Shown here: piece by piece, positions 20,659-33,171 of the stretch
How the letters are laid out: every line of letters begins with the position of its first letter
How positions within the stretch are numbered: position 1 is the first letter of the stretch
Assembly: GCF_018812025.1 (NCBI RefSeq)
Contig: NC_063057.1
Location: 18,138,138 to 18,202,137 of the forward strand
Length of the DNA stretch: 64,000 nucleotides
From: Megalobrama amblycephala
Lineage: Eukaryota > Chordata > Actinopteri > Cypriniformes > Xenocyprididae
Direction of reading: 5' to 3'
Notes under the pieces: model-generated
The model's database searches: none
What the model was told of the DNA's origin: nothing
The model's input: the letters and a program-made list of their open reading frames with translations, nothing else
Position numbers and translations under genes: made by a program

Positions 20659-23600
20659 TCCGAAGGAAAACTTGCACTTTGCTGAATCATGTGCACTGTT
20701 TGAGCATGGCTGGTTTATCATTACAAACCATGTCTCTCATGTGGCTGATACTTCCAGTTTACGAACTAGCTGTTGTAGTTTTGCCGAGGCTATTAAGATC
20801 TCTATCTGTGAAATGAAGCATGGGGGCAGTTTTTTGCGGGGGTTACTCTGCCACCTGAGAAACTCTTGTGTGAAACAGAGCGGGGCAGTACACTAACTCC
20901 CAGTCCCCCACGTGTGGTGCTCCGTTACAGATATATGGCTGGTGTTTTCCCTCTTCTGCTCTTTTCTCAGGCTTCACTGTATTAAAAAGGCACAGTTCAA
21001 ATTGCTAGCGAATGATAGACATGTAAGGATTGCCATGAACTCTCACCCATTCAAAACAAAAGCATGCCAAGATTTCTGAAAGCAATTTTCATACATTTGG
21101 CTGGAAACCGAAGCAGAGACAGAAGGAAGGCGGGGCACTATGAAGAATCTTTCAAAAATCCCCGCCAAGCAGATTCATTTGAGCTTTTTCTAGACCCGCC
21201 TGTCACAAACTGAAAAAAGTCAACTGTAGGTAAAAGAAGGACTTTCCTGTTTAGTAAGCTCATCTTGACCGTCGTCTCACTTGTGACGACCTTAGTTTTA
21301 CCTCCTCCCTTTTTAGATCCTAAAAGGCTGCATTTTCTTGTAACCTGCAGGAAGTGCGTGCTAACTTCAAAGCAGGGTCGTGGTTGACTGCGCTGGGTTT
21401 CTGGTGCAGCGGTCGCGAGCATGTTCGGGGTTGCTGCAGGGCAGTGGGGCCAAGAAAGAGGGGAAGTGTGTTTTATTATTAACTCCGTGCTCCATGACAC
21501 ACTCAAGTGTCATGCCCTTTAGTGAGAAAAAATCACCAGCTTTGTCTCTTCACTTTAGTTTGCTGTTAAAAATGCAGTGGGAATGTTAATACTAGTCATA
21601 AAACTGAGCAAGCACTATGTTAAAATATTAATAAAAAATGTCATGTTATATAATGCGACTGACTTTTTAATACCTCCTCAAATAAAGAAATGTCCCACCT
21701 GTCCCTTCCTGACACATCACAAGGGAACAATTAGTCTTAATGTGGGCTTGTCCACTCAGGTCTTTCAGCTCCCTTTGAAAGGACTGAAGAGCCTGAGGCA
21801 GTACTTACTTTCTCCTGACAGTCTAGTTTTGGTGGAGCTAGCGAAGTTGTCTAAGATCATAATGCAGTGGCATGTCAGAGTGCATTCAGTAGAGGTGGAT
21901 TTGTTTATACCCACATGCCTGTTTGGACATGTTTGTAGTCGTTCCCACAGAGGGCAGCACATTCACCTTGTTTGGTGATGGATACAGTCTCTATCCAGTT
22001 TGATTTGAATATTGTGTTGAGACAGCAAACTCATGACAAACTTTGCATTCGAGGACATCAGTCTACCGCGCAGCTGGTGGTGTTGTGATCTGCTGGTGCT
22101 ATTTATCAAGTTTCCAAACAAACATGAGCTACACAGAGCATGACTTAATGTAAACCCATGGAACAACTTAACAGTTAATGTGTAGACAGATGGCGAGCAT
22201 GTTGTAGAAGCTCTTTTGGACACCTTAAGAGCAGTCATCCAAGGGAGTCTGCATAGTTTACAGTATGCAAGGGCCTCATCTCATGACAGTGTTAGAGACT
22301 GAAAAAAAAATGATGGTTGTGCAAGGATCATTCCAGTCACTTTCTGCACAGAGTTCTCAGCACAGTTTCTGTGGTAAACAGAGGAAATATGTGGTTGGTC
22401 TGGTTTGTGAACTGATTATAGCTTATGCTGTACACTTTATACACCTGAGAATAAGGGTAGTGAGGAGGTGTGTTTGAGAATGTGTGTCTGTGGCAGGCTT
22501 GATGAGAGAGAATACGTGAGAAAATATGAACAAAATGAAGGAAACAAGAGGGTATTTGAATAAACTTTTGTGAACTCTAACACAACTCTACACTGAACAA
22601 AAAATGGTGTAGGATATACTTTGAAAAATTTTGACTCAGAAACTGCTTTTAAATTTCACAAATAATTACAAAGAAATGTCAGACAACATTGAATTAAACA
22701 TGAAAGTTTAAAGTCCTTTGAGAACAGTTTTCTAATTCACCTTCCTTTGTTTTGAGTTTAAGCGCACTTGACTTAACTGACTTGAAAATTGAATGACTCC
22801 ATAGGGTGTTGTTTGGGACATGAAGACTGAATTCTCTTCTTTTTCAGATTGAACATATTTTTATTGTGTTTAGAACATCAAATAAAACAGTTGTTGATAT
22901 AAATCCAAAATAATGATCCAGAAATGTTTTGTTGAGATTAATCCATCTGTTATATTGCATTACTCATATTTATTGCATTATTTATTGTCCCAAAAGTCCT
23001 CCTTTGAGTGCTTGGCTTTGAATGCAGATGGGGTGGGGGAGATAGTCTTCAATTTCATACTGCATGAGGTTTGTCTGATATGTCGTTCTAGCATCCAGTG
23101 TAGAAATATGACAGCAAAACCCCATTCTCAGAAGGACACAGGTTTTCCGCCTTGCGCAGATCTTCCATTTCATTTGCCATCTTACATATTTATTTAATGT
23201 GTTTCCTTGTGCTTTATGGGTCCTTTGTATTAAAGTTATGTGAAATCCCCCCAGGTGCTCCTTACTGTCAAAACTTGATTGTTAACAACAGGATGTGATG
23301 TGACCTCTCAGTTTTGTAGTCCAGTGAAAAGCAGCCTCTCTTAAACTCAGACCTCTCCATTGCTGTGTAGCATTTTAGTAGCCTATAACATATAATTAAA
23401 CATTTTTAGTATAATTTTTCTTTCTAAAATAAGCTTTCTTTCTTAGTGGATTGCACATCGGGTCCTGGAGAGTAGTAATACGCAAACATTTCTACCATAT
23501 TTAGCGTTACAACATAACCTGATAGAAAAGCCATAACCTGTTTGTTTTTTTTTTTTGCGGCATCTGATTTTAATGCGCAAACGTTGCCTAATGAGTCACC

Positions 23601-23851
23601 ATTTTTATATCTGAACGCCCTGCACGTTCTTACAATGAAAACATCCTGATTAATGGTTATTTATTTTAAGTTGGGAATTGTCCTTGATTACTAAGTGTGA
23701 GTGAGCTGTGCTCATTTTCATTTTAAGGTATTTCATTGAAGTGCATACAACTTAATTCATCTTGTAGCCTAAGGGTTATGTGTTATGTGTTAGATAATAT
23801 TTTTTTTTTAGTACAGTAACTTAATTTATATGCAGAAACTGTGCTGATGCT

Positions 23852-23960
23852 TTCTGTCTTCTGTGTAACACAAAGGAAGATATTTTTGAAGAATGTTCCA
23901 CCTGTTTTTGTCCAAACAATATACTGTAAGTCAGAGTCCACAACAATGTTATATAGACAA
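23852..23960. repeat. Fragment of common cyprinid repeat
   Basis: TTCTGTGTAACACAAAGGAA then GATATTTTTGAAGAATGTTC resembles the interior of the TTAAAGGGATAGTTC repeat family. Ends not found. Confidence 0.4.
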
Positions 23961-24844
23961 ACTCTTTAATTTCACTCATTTTTACAGCGATGTGAAATGT
24001 GGTTTATATATCCACGTTATCATTAGCTGTCTTGAGGCTCTTGTCATTTCGGGACATTCCATCACATATAGGCACAGATACCACACTCATGTATATAACC
24101 CTCTTCATACTTATTGAGTTAAGCAGTGTGGTCTAATAGCGAGGTTCCCCAGAGCTCTGTACTTGTCCCATTCAAGATTTGTATGTGTGATATTAAGAAG
24201 TCAGGGAATGTAAACAGGCCACTGGTCGCTCACAGTGTGTTAGATGAGGAAGGCAGGGGAATGTTGACAGTGCAAGGGGACAGTGCCAGCGTTTCCCAGC
24301 AACAGAGATGCTGACGGAGGCTTGAGGTCGGCGGGTGGTGGGGGTTTCTTCTGTCTGTGCATGTCATAGCCATGGGTGGTCTGGCGTGCTGCACTCCTTA
24401 TCTGGAAGAGTGCAGGACACTGAAGACAAGTGATGATGCTCCCCCTTAGACAAACAGAGGTGGAGGCTCAAAGCTATTAGGCAGCTCGAATGGAAACGTA
24501 CTATCCAACAGCTCTCTGAAGAGTAAAAATCTAAATAATCGAATAATTCACTCGTGTGTGCCTACTCAAGGGCTGAGTGGTGATGATGTTTATTTAGATC
24601 ACATCAGGCATAATCTCGGCACACTGTTCAGTTTATTTCTTGAGGCCTTTACTGTTTAATAAAAAAAAGTCTGACTTCCATAAACCAGAACTGGTCTACT
24701 GTTATGCTCTGTTTATTGCACTAGCCCTTTAAGAAATTGTACAAGTGTGCAGGTAAAAGAGAGTGCACTGCAGTTGAGTAAAGTGGATTCTGTTTAACAA
24801 AAAATGATTCTTTATTGACTTGCACAACCAATACAAAATCTACC

Positions 24845-25005
24845 CAAAAAATGAAAAAATCATTTACACACCCCTTTTTTTGTTTTCAAGCTTTAAAACT
24901 TCAAAAAAGATGCAACCGTGCCATAAAAGTATCATGAAAGTAGTCTAGTTGACTCTGTATTCCAAGTCTTCTGAAGCTGATTGAAGACTGAACAAAAATA
25001 TGTTG
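24845..25005. repeat. Fragment of common cyprinid repeat
   Basis: CCATAAAAGTATCATGAAAG then TATTCCAAGTCTTCTGAAGC resembles another interior part of the same dispersed family. Ends not found. Confidence 0.4.
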
Positions 25006-25811
25006 TTATTGTGCATTACTTTTGTGTTATTTATTTAGATAATTAGTTAGTTACTTACTTGTACTTTTTTTAAGTATGAAAGCTTTACTCCCACCCTCTG
25101 TAATTGCATGGAAAAGTGATGAAATATGTTTTTGTAAACTTTTCCTGTAAGTGTTTTGAGGTTGCATTATGGAGTTTGTTTTCAAAACAACCATGCAAGT
25201 TTATTTGTAACGTCTCTGGAAGCCGAATCAGTCTTTAGTTAAAACAGGAAGAAAAACCGGTGAGAAAAACAGCGCGCAACCTAAAGGACAGATCTTGCCA
25301 TGCATCCTGTTTGTTTGTTTTTTCCTTGTTTTGTTTTTTACAGGGGTGAGCCATCCAGAGACTAAGAAAACTCTGCACACAGCTCAGTTCGAAAGAAAAA
25401 AATTACATCTAATAACATTTAACGATCTGGCAGATGTCATTTTGTTTCCCTCGGTTCAGCTGAGGACTTTATCACCAGTATCATTAAGTGGCTGAGCCCC
25501 CTGCCACATCTGATACTCTTGAATGGTGTTTATTGATGCGGCACTGCAGAGCTGCAGACGAGTTTCTTACCGCTTTGCACTGTGCAGCCCATGGACGGAA
25601 GTTACCCACATGCTTTCATACAACTACTCACACACACCAGGCCATATCCACAAACACAGTACCTTTAGGTATTGTGCTATGTTCAAAGCTATGATCATTA
25701 AATGATCAGAGAGAGGGAGACAAACTGTACACTGCCACTTGTGTGTTGTTAAATGCCATAAAAGAACAAACACATTTACCTAGTTATCTAATAACTTAGC
25801 CTACCGTAGAC

Positions 25812-26901
25812 CAGTGGTTCTCAACAAGGGGGGTCGACTCGGGGGCTTCAAGATAACGTAAAATTAAAGTCCCCCTGAAATCAAAATTGAAGTTTTTTAG
25901 CTTTTAGCATGAATATGTTAGCCTTAAGGTTATGAATAAGCTGGTGTGTTCCAAAACAATGACAAAATTCGCATTTAGGAGATATAAGCATTCAAATTCT
26001 AAAATGGATCACAGATTTTCATCACATCACACTTCAGTTTCTCATGAAATCTTCGGTCCTATCAAATGCTCTCTAGAATCTGAAGTCCCGCCTCCTCCTA
26101 CACTCTTACAGATGCTGAAGCCTCGGCGTCTAGTAAATGCTCACACATTTACTAGTTTCTACATGGTGAATGGCACATAGTGCACTATATAGAGAATAGG
26201 GAACTATTCAGACAGTGTAAATATGCTTTCCTTTGATGCGAATTAAGTCCGTTAGTGTCACATGAACCACCGCAGCGCGAGCTGCTCCGGTCCAGAGACA
26301 CGAGGACATAGAGCAGATCATATGCGGCACAAAAGGTATTGGACCCATTTGAATTCTGCACAGAATGCTGTATATAAGCGATATAAAGGACATTATGAGG
26401 AGAAACGGTTAGAGATTAGAAGGAAACAGAGGTTTTACAGAGTCTAACGGCTCTTGCGAGCTGTAACATAAACAAAACGCTATTGGCTATTTTAAAAAGG
26501 GGCGGGGCTTTTCGATATATTGCCCTGTCTTCAGTTGAAATTACGTCAACACATTAAATAATGCTGCGCGTTCCAAGACACTTCAGTGGTCCTTTAAAAT
26601 AAGACAAAACAAGCATTACAATAAGTTAAACAACAAAAAAATGAGATATTTCTTATTTTAATTCACCCCTTCAACAACATTACCTTTTTTTTTTGTTTTT
26701 TTTTTTCTTTGAAAAAATGGGATTCCCACTGTCTTGAAAAACCTGGATATAGGAGGTGGCCAAAGTGAATTATGAATAAATTGTGAGTATTTTTTAAACT
26801 CCTTATAATGTAAATAACAAACAACTGGAAAAGTCATGGAGTCTCCAAATATTGTTGTGGAGAATGGGTAACCTTGGTGTCAAAAAGGTTGATAATCACT
26901 A
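25812..26901. mobile_element. hAT element (Charlie-like ends), interrupted
   Basis: The left end CAGTGGTTCTCAACAAGG and the right end GGTTGATAATCACTA form a degenerate inverted repeat of the CAGTGGTTCTCAAC type seen in Charlie-group hATs. No clear 8-bp target duplication remains, so it is old. No transposase is present. A TTAA-flanked element at 25868-26593 lies inside it. Confidence 0.6.
25868..26593. mobile_element. TTAA-flanked non-autonomous element, nested
   Basis: Starts AGTCCCCCTGAAATC and ends CTTCAGTGGTCCT (reversed AGGACCACTGAAG), an imperfect inverted repeat, with TTAA outside both ends (25864-25867 and 26594-26597). The 726-bp interior has no transposase. I recognise the left half as a frequent cyprinid repeat. 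Confidence 0.6.
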
Positions 26902-27268
26902 TCATTAATTTCTGTTTTGTTTGTTTTTTTGCATCGTTCTAACTTTAAAAACATGGTTTTGTCAGATTAGCTAACTTCTGGAGACACACTAAGAATGACT
27001 AATCAAACCCATATCTGATATTAGTCTACTACCTTTGACTTCCTTTTTTCCCAAATCCAGTCTTCTAGTTTAATATTTCTGTTCTTTCACTCCCTTTCCT
27101 TCATTGCTCTAATCAGCTGCATTTGTCATTTGTTACATAAACTTTGACAGTCTTCCCACCTCTCTCACTTTATTTCATGTGCTCACTCATTCTTTTACTT
27201 TCTCTCATTTTCCTGGAGTATTCACTTCATTCCAGACCTCTGCTCTCCTTTACTCATTCTCACAGTTT

Positions 27269-27300
27269 GTTCTCTCTCTCTCTCTCTCTGTCTCTCTGTC
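27269..27300. repeat. Pyrimidine (TC) microsatellite
   Basis: TCTCTCTC run, interrupted by TG, inside a wider pyrimidine-rich stretch from about 27160. A CA/TG-rich patch follows at 27408-27445. Confidence 0.8.
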
Positions 27301-28090
27301 TTACTGACGATGTGCTGATAGAGGAATGGAGGCAGTGCACACACCTGGCACTGTCTGTATAACTGGCTCCGATTACACGCCACGAGCCCATTGCCGCACA
27401 CAGAGGTCACACACACACACAAACGTACACGTACACACACAAACACATTTTCTCTTGGCTCGACACAAAGGAGGAACATCTGTGAAACCAAAGCATGGGG
27501 CTCATTAGCAATCAGCAGGGACTGGGACAGAGCGGACATCCCAGCATGCCATTAATACACACCAGGAATGGAGAGGAGGGATGCGCAAGCTACATATTTT
27601 CATAATTGACAAGTCGTCAGGTTGTCTGAACTACTTGACAAGTTGTTCTAAAGAAACCCTGATTAATTATGCTAGCGTAGGGTCATGGATCGGTCTCGTT
27701 TTTTTTTTTTTTTTTATGATATTTTTTGGGGGAGAGGGTTGGGGGGACTGAATTTACCTTAATAATCAAATATTCATTTAGTGGATGACTATTCGACCAG
27801 CCTAGAGGAGAGGTCAACAGAAAGAGTTCAGTTAGTCCCTTCTGTGAGTCACACTGATTACATTGTGACCCGCTACTGAATCATTGGATTTCCTGCCCCA
27901 TGGGCAAAAGTCCAAAGTGTTTCAGTGGAGTGTTTGTGCACTGACATGCATGAATGTTTAGAGGTTATTGGACACCTCGGGAAACTTTTGCTGGCTACTG
28001 TTTAACGACTTTTCTTATTGAAGATGCCGCATACATCTTCAAGCATTACAAGATCCTAGAAACCCCCTTGCAGTCTGTCTCAATCTTTAA

Positions 28091-28857
28091 TACACTAGCG
28101 TTCAAAACTTTGAGTACTTTTCATTTTTTTTTTAAATAATACTTTAAAAAAATGCTTTTATTCATCAATGATGTGACACAAGTGGCACTATAAAGGCTTT
28201 TACATTGTTACAAAGGATTGCAGTATGTAATATTAGTCATATATTAAGCAGCACACCCTTTTTCAACATTGAGTAAAAGTAATAGTAAGAAATTTTTCTT
28301 AAAGCTGCAGTCCGCGATTTTTGGCCCTCTAGCAGTAAATAAACAGAACTGCACGAATCACGCGGAAGAACATTGTAGCCGGAGCTACTTTTCTCCGTAA
28401 GTAGCCGGAGCTACTTTTCTCTCTGTCTATGGCGAGAGTTACTGTGATACTCTGCGGCGGGTCCTACCAGTACGGTCTGAAATAGTCTGAATATAAACAC
28501 TTATTATAAGTGTACCATAATGATTCAGTGTAAGACAAAAACATGGTTTGAAAAATGTATTCATGTTGTACATTCTCATTATATAATTTTTGTAAATTTT
28601 GAACACAAAAAAAGTTACGGACTGCAGCTTTAAGTAACAAATCTGAAGGGTCATGTGACACTGTAGACTGGTGTAATTCAGCTTTTACATCACAGGAATA
28701 ATCTACATTTTGAAATATATTAAAATCAAAAAAAAAAAAAAAAAAAAAAGTTAATAATTGTAATAGTATTTCACAATATTACTGTTTTTTAAATGCAGCT
28801 TTTGTGAGCATAAGAGACTTCTTTCAAAAACACTCAAAAATCATACCCACCCAAAAT
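28091..28857. mobile_element. Dispersed fish repeat, interrupted by a TTAA element
   Basis: The left end ACACTAGCGTTCAAAACTTTG and the right part, GAGCATAAGAGACTTCTTTC and onward, match a repeat I know from cyprinids, whose ends resemble ACACTACCGTTCAAAAGTTT. The right terminus is degraded. Bases 28303-28629 are a later insertion. An A-run of about 20 lies at 28730-28749. Confidence 0.6.
28303..28629. mobile_element. Short TTAA-flanked element, same family ends as 1512-3644
   Basis: AGCTGCAGTCCG at the left and CGGACTGCAGCT at the right are perfect inverted repeats, with TTAA outside both ends (28299-28302 and 28630-28633). Inside are two near-adjacent copies of GTAGCCGGAGCTACTTTTCTC (28376 and 28402). 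At 327 bp it is a MITE-sized deletion derivative or relative of the longer copy. Confidence 0.8.
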
Positions 28858-30286
28858 GTGGTATGAAAGTACAAATATTGAAGGGCACAAATTAATGTTG
28901 TACTGATGCAAAACTGCCAAGCAGTTACATTTTAGAAAGTACTTGGGAACATTGAAGCAATTTGAGGTGATAATTTTGTTGTGATAAAGTTTTAAAGTTT
29001 CAGTGCCTTATATAGTGGTTTACTCCAGTGCTGCATTAGGTTAAATGATTAAATCTGTGTTTTCCCCAGATGATCGCAACAAATGAACTGTGAAGTACAC
29101 AGACTCTGAACTCACTGTGTATGTATGTGTGTGTGTGTGTGTCCTGTTACACCAAGCCAACAGCCAGTAAAAAGAATTGTGCCAGCAGTAACAAATTAGA
29201 TCAGATACGTGATTTTCAGAGATGGCTCAGATTCAGTTGCTTATTTATTATAGCTCAGCACAAATGTTTTTAGTGTTTATTTTTGCATTTCCTTTTTGTA
29301 ATACGAGTGGCACTGAAATTACTTCACCTTTAATAAACCACTGCTTTATATTTACGTTTGTAGTCAGTTCAATCCTTAATGATTTTTTTGAAAATTGATG
29401 CTTGTATCCCACCTCACCAACTTGCCAATGCAGACCAGAGGTTAAGTATTTCCCATCATTCAACGGGTGTTAATAATATTTTGCAAAGGTGTTAAGCTCC
29501 TCATTAACAGTGTTTAAAACAGAAGTGTAGCCTTATATTGACAACACAACTGTTCAGGTCAAGACCAGGGTGACCAGACATGGAGGGGTCTGGCTTTTAC
29601 CACATACTTTTACTCTTTCCCTCTCACCACACAAAACTCCTCTCTGTGCCTCCTTGACGAATAGCAGAGCCTCCTAATCTCATAATTATGGTGCAATCTC
29701 CTTAATAGCATAATGCTCCTAAACTTTACATATATATATAGAGGGAACTGTTCTCCTCCAAATGGGTTCATGCATGCTTTAGGTCAGCCATTAACGCAGT
29801 GGTTGATGTTTGATGGACCTTGAATATCCAAAAAAATGTGCAAACAAATATTCTCTCATAATGATCCAGTGAGGAAGGCAGGTTATCCTTCACTGAACAG
29901 TCCATTACTGTGGTTATGACAGAAGCACAGGGGTCCGTTGTGTCTCATGAAGTCATGTGATAGCACACTCACCATTGCAGATGGTGACTCAAGTCAGTCG
30001 AAAGCTTGTTATCTCTTTCCCTCCACTGCTGTCATCCCAGTATCGATTAGGTTGTGTACCTCAACACACACTTCCACTTGAAGCTGTCTGAGAGGTATAT
30101 TCGTTTATGTCTGTGCTATTATTTTCATCAGACCTGCATAATATTCTTTTTTAAGTGCTTCAAAATCATACTCTGTTAAGCTCTTAGACCATTGTGGTGT
30201 GTATATTTTCTGGAAAGCTGTGTAGAATTTGTATAGAAGTTGTACAAGTTCTGTGCATTGTATAATATGGGTACCTCTGAGCTTTT

Positions 30287-30520
30287 AAAGGGCCAGTTCA
30301 CCCAATAATGAAAATTCTGACATAATTTTCTCATTCTCATGTCATTCCAAACCTGACTTAACATACATTGAAAGTCAATGGGATCCAAAACAACACTAGA
30401 CCCCACTGACTTTCATTGTATGGACAAAAACTAAACAAACATTTTATTTATTTATTTATTTATTTATTTACAAAATATTTGTTTCTGTTCCATAGAAGAA
30501 AGAAAATGATACGCATTTGG
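30287..30520 (+). repeat. Angel-like cyprinid repeat, degraded
   Basis: Begins TTAAAGGGCCAGTTCACCC, then AATGAAAATTCTGACATAAT and CTCATGTCATTCCAAACCTG, the order typical of this family. A (TTTA)n tract lies at 30449-30471. Confidence 0.55.
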
Positions 30521-30587
30521 AAGAGTGCTGTTTTAGCATTCGCTATATTTATTTATTATTAATGCTTATTTAATTTATTAATGTTTT

Positions 30588-30740
30588 AAACTAGCATTTT
30601 TATATTTTCAATTTTCATTTTAGTATATTTTTATAAAAAACTAGCATTTTTATATTTTCAATTTTCATTTTAGTATTTTTTTTTTTTTAATAAAAACTAG
30701 CATGTTTATATTTTCAATATATATTTTAGTTTACGTTTTA
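30588..30740. repeat. Three-copy tandem repeat, ~50-56 bp unit
   Basis: AAACTAGCATTTTTATATTT followed by TCAATTTTCATTTTAGTAT occurs starting at about 30588 and 30638, with a third diverged copy at about 30693. The words are the reverse complement of the A-rich repeat at 3712-3930. Confidence 0.65.
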
Positions 30741-32377
30741 GTGATTTTGTTGTCATTTTTATTTGTTTATAAATATATATCTGTAAAACATATATTTCTT
30801 TGGGGTTTATGCACAACAAACTTCCGTATTCTGTAAAACAGGTTGTATCGCTTCCGGTTCAGGTTTTGTATGTGCTTGTATTACTCAAGATGCCTCCAAA
30901 AGTGAGCAAGGATGAGCAATGTCCATCGCATATGCAGATTGATATCTAAAAGTTTTTTTTGTTGTTCTTTGTTTTTTTCTTCTCACTTACATTTAGATAT
31001 TTAAATTAAATAAAACGGCAAAAAATTTAAAGAAATTGCTAGCTGGTTAGCTGATTACCTTAAAAGTCCATAGATATCGCCGTCAGTTTATACTGCTGTT
31101 AACACTTTCTCCAACAAGCGGATGCAATGAGACCGGTTTTCCTGTTTGTTCATGTGACGTTTGGCATAAAGCCTATTAATTGAATATAATTTTATAGTTT
31201 TAGTCCTTTTAGTAAACCAGCATCTAAAACACAACACACTATGCTGGTCTTTTCAGAAGGGTTAGTTCAGTTGAATTTTGCACTTTGCTGCACACTGAAG
31301 TGATCATGTGTGTTTGGCTTACACCCCTGCTCACCTTGAAAGAAGATGTGCATGAGAAAGACTTACTGCATTGGAAGCAGATGGAAGCACCTACTGCGGA
31401 TTTTTAAAGCTTAAATCAGCCCACATCTGCCTGCTTCCTCTCCCTCTTGCTCATGCTTTATTGTGACTTCATAAAGGAACAACTGAGAGAAGAAGGGAAA
31501 GGATGGATCGGGCTGGGGAAGGGAGTAGAGGAAAAGGGATGAGTAGTTAGGCGGATGAAGAGGGCTAGTTGATTTTCATGGATCACAGCCCCTCTTTATG
31601 TGTAGTCTAAGTGAGCCAATATTGCAGTAATCTGGAGTAAATCCGGTTTAATTAAGCTACAGAGGTTTAAGGGGCAGCGTTAGATTAGAAGCACATTGTA
31701 TATGGTGGGAGTGTGCCATGCTTTCTGTCCTTTGATCTCATACATACACACACATATGCCACACATACACCCAGAGAACTGGCACAGAGTCTCCAAGTGG
31801 GCCGTTCCGCTGGTGCGTATAGCCCAAACGTGCTCTAATATCCATTTTCCCAGGTTGACAGGAGCTATTAGTCATGCGAAGGATGGCTAAGTTACATCGC
31901 TGCAGGCTAAAGAGCACCACATTGAGAAAATGCTGTGCTATGTATCTGTGTATGTACCTCAAAACCGCAAAAGCCCTGGAACTACTTGCCAACAATTTTT
32001 GCTTTTCTGTTAAATTGTTCGTAGGTGTGGCAGCATGTGACACCTCTTATATTCTGGGCAAAAGATGATCCTTGCACTTGCTGCCTTAGGGGCCAAAGCC
32101 TGTTTTGCTGAGAGTTGCATAAAAACAGGATGCTGGAGTGCGGCGCTACAGATGTGCAGAAAGAAAGATTGGGTGAGGAGAAGAGAACTGAGGGAGGGAG
32201 ACGGGGAAAGGAAGGGGAAGATATTTTTGCACCAACTCGACAAAAAGTGACTTTTGGGTAAATGAGTGTTGTATCCCATGGTTGGAGGTTCAAGGTTTCT
32301 TTTCTGCATGGCCCATTATGCAATATAGGGCTCAACAGTAATTGTGAGAAAGAGTGTGAGAGTTTTGGCAAGTTCTA

Positions 32378-32874
32378 AAGTAAAATATCTAGCTTCCGCC
32401 AGACCGCGTTCCGTATTCAACTTACGAATGTGTAAAACTCTTGCAGTTCAAGGTGGCTTTCACACTGCGATCGTTTGCCACGGTCCGAGCATGGGCGTGA
32501 TTGTTCCCGGTGCCCCCTGCTAAAACGCATGCGCAGGTTACTTTACTTCCTGAACAAGTGTGCACCCGAGTCTGTGTTGCTTTCATGTTCATGCGAACCA
32601 CAGCACAGTTCGAGTGCAACAGAACTCAGACCACCTCCTTCAGGTAGTTTCGGGTTCAGTACCCTGGTGCTCACCCGGGTTCGCACAACAGCTTTCACAT
32701 TAGCGATTTTTCATGCAATCCGTGCCCCGTTTCAAACTAAACTACCAGTGTGAAAGCCCCCCAAAACGCTTACACTACGTCCTACGCCTTCCATATTCAA
32801 TTACGAAAAAAGTGTAACTGATGTACTTAAGTTGAATACAGTAGGCAGTCTGACGGAAGCTAGATATTTTACTT
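32378..32874. mobile_element. TA-flanked MITE, interrupted by an inner element
   Basis: Left AAGTAAAATATCTAGCTTCC and right GGAAGCTAGATATTTTACTT are perfect inverted repeats that extend with one mismatch to about 26 bp. TA lies outside both ends (32376-32377, 32875-32876), the Tc1/mariner-type target. Inside, the region near 32401-32420 and its counterpart near 32780-32845 remain recognisable around the inner insertion. Confidence 0.7.
32455..32757. mobile_element. Inner element with GGCTTTCACACTG ends
   Basis: GGCTTTCACACTG at the left and CAGTGTGAAAGCC at the right are perfect 13-bp inverted repeats. The interior is GC-richer than the MITE around it. The target duplication could not be fixed; hAT is plausible but unproved. 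No transposase. Confidence 0.6.
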
Positions 32875-33039
32875 TATAACTTGTTAAATATGGATATTTT
32901 TCTTACACAAACATATCCTTTGCTTTAGAAGGCCTTGAGGCTGTATGGTGAACGTTTATAATGGATGGATGCACTTTCTTGAGCTTCAAACGCGTTGGCC
33001 CCGTACACTGCTATTATAAAGCTTGAATGTGTCAGGATA

Positions 33040-33171
33040 TTTATTAATATTAATTCATTCCGATTGTGTTCATCAGAAAGAAGAAAGTCATATACACCTA
33101 GGTTGGCTTGAGAGTGAGTAAAGCTTGGGGTAATTTTTTTATTTTAATTTTAAAGTGAACTAATCCTTTAA
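33040..33171 (-). repeat. Angel-like repeat fragment
   Basis: Reversed, it begins TTAAAGGATTAGTTCACTTT, continues with ACTCACTCTCAAG, and reaches GACTTTCTTCTTTCTGATGA, the order of the dispersed family at 30287. Confidence 0.55.
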
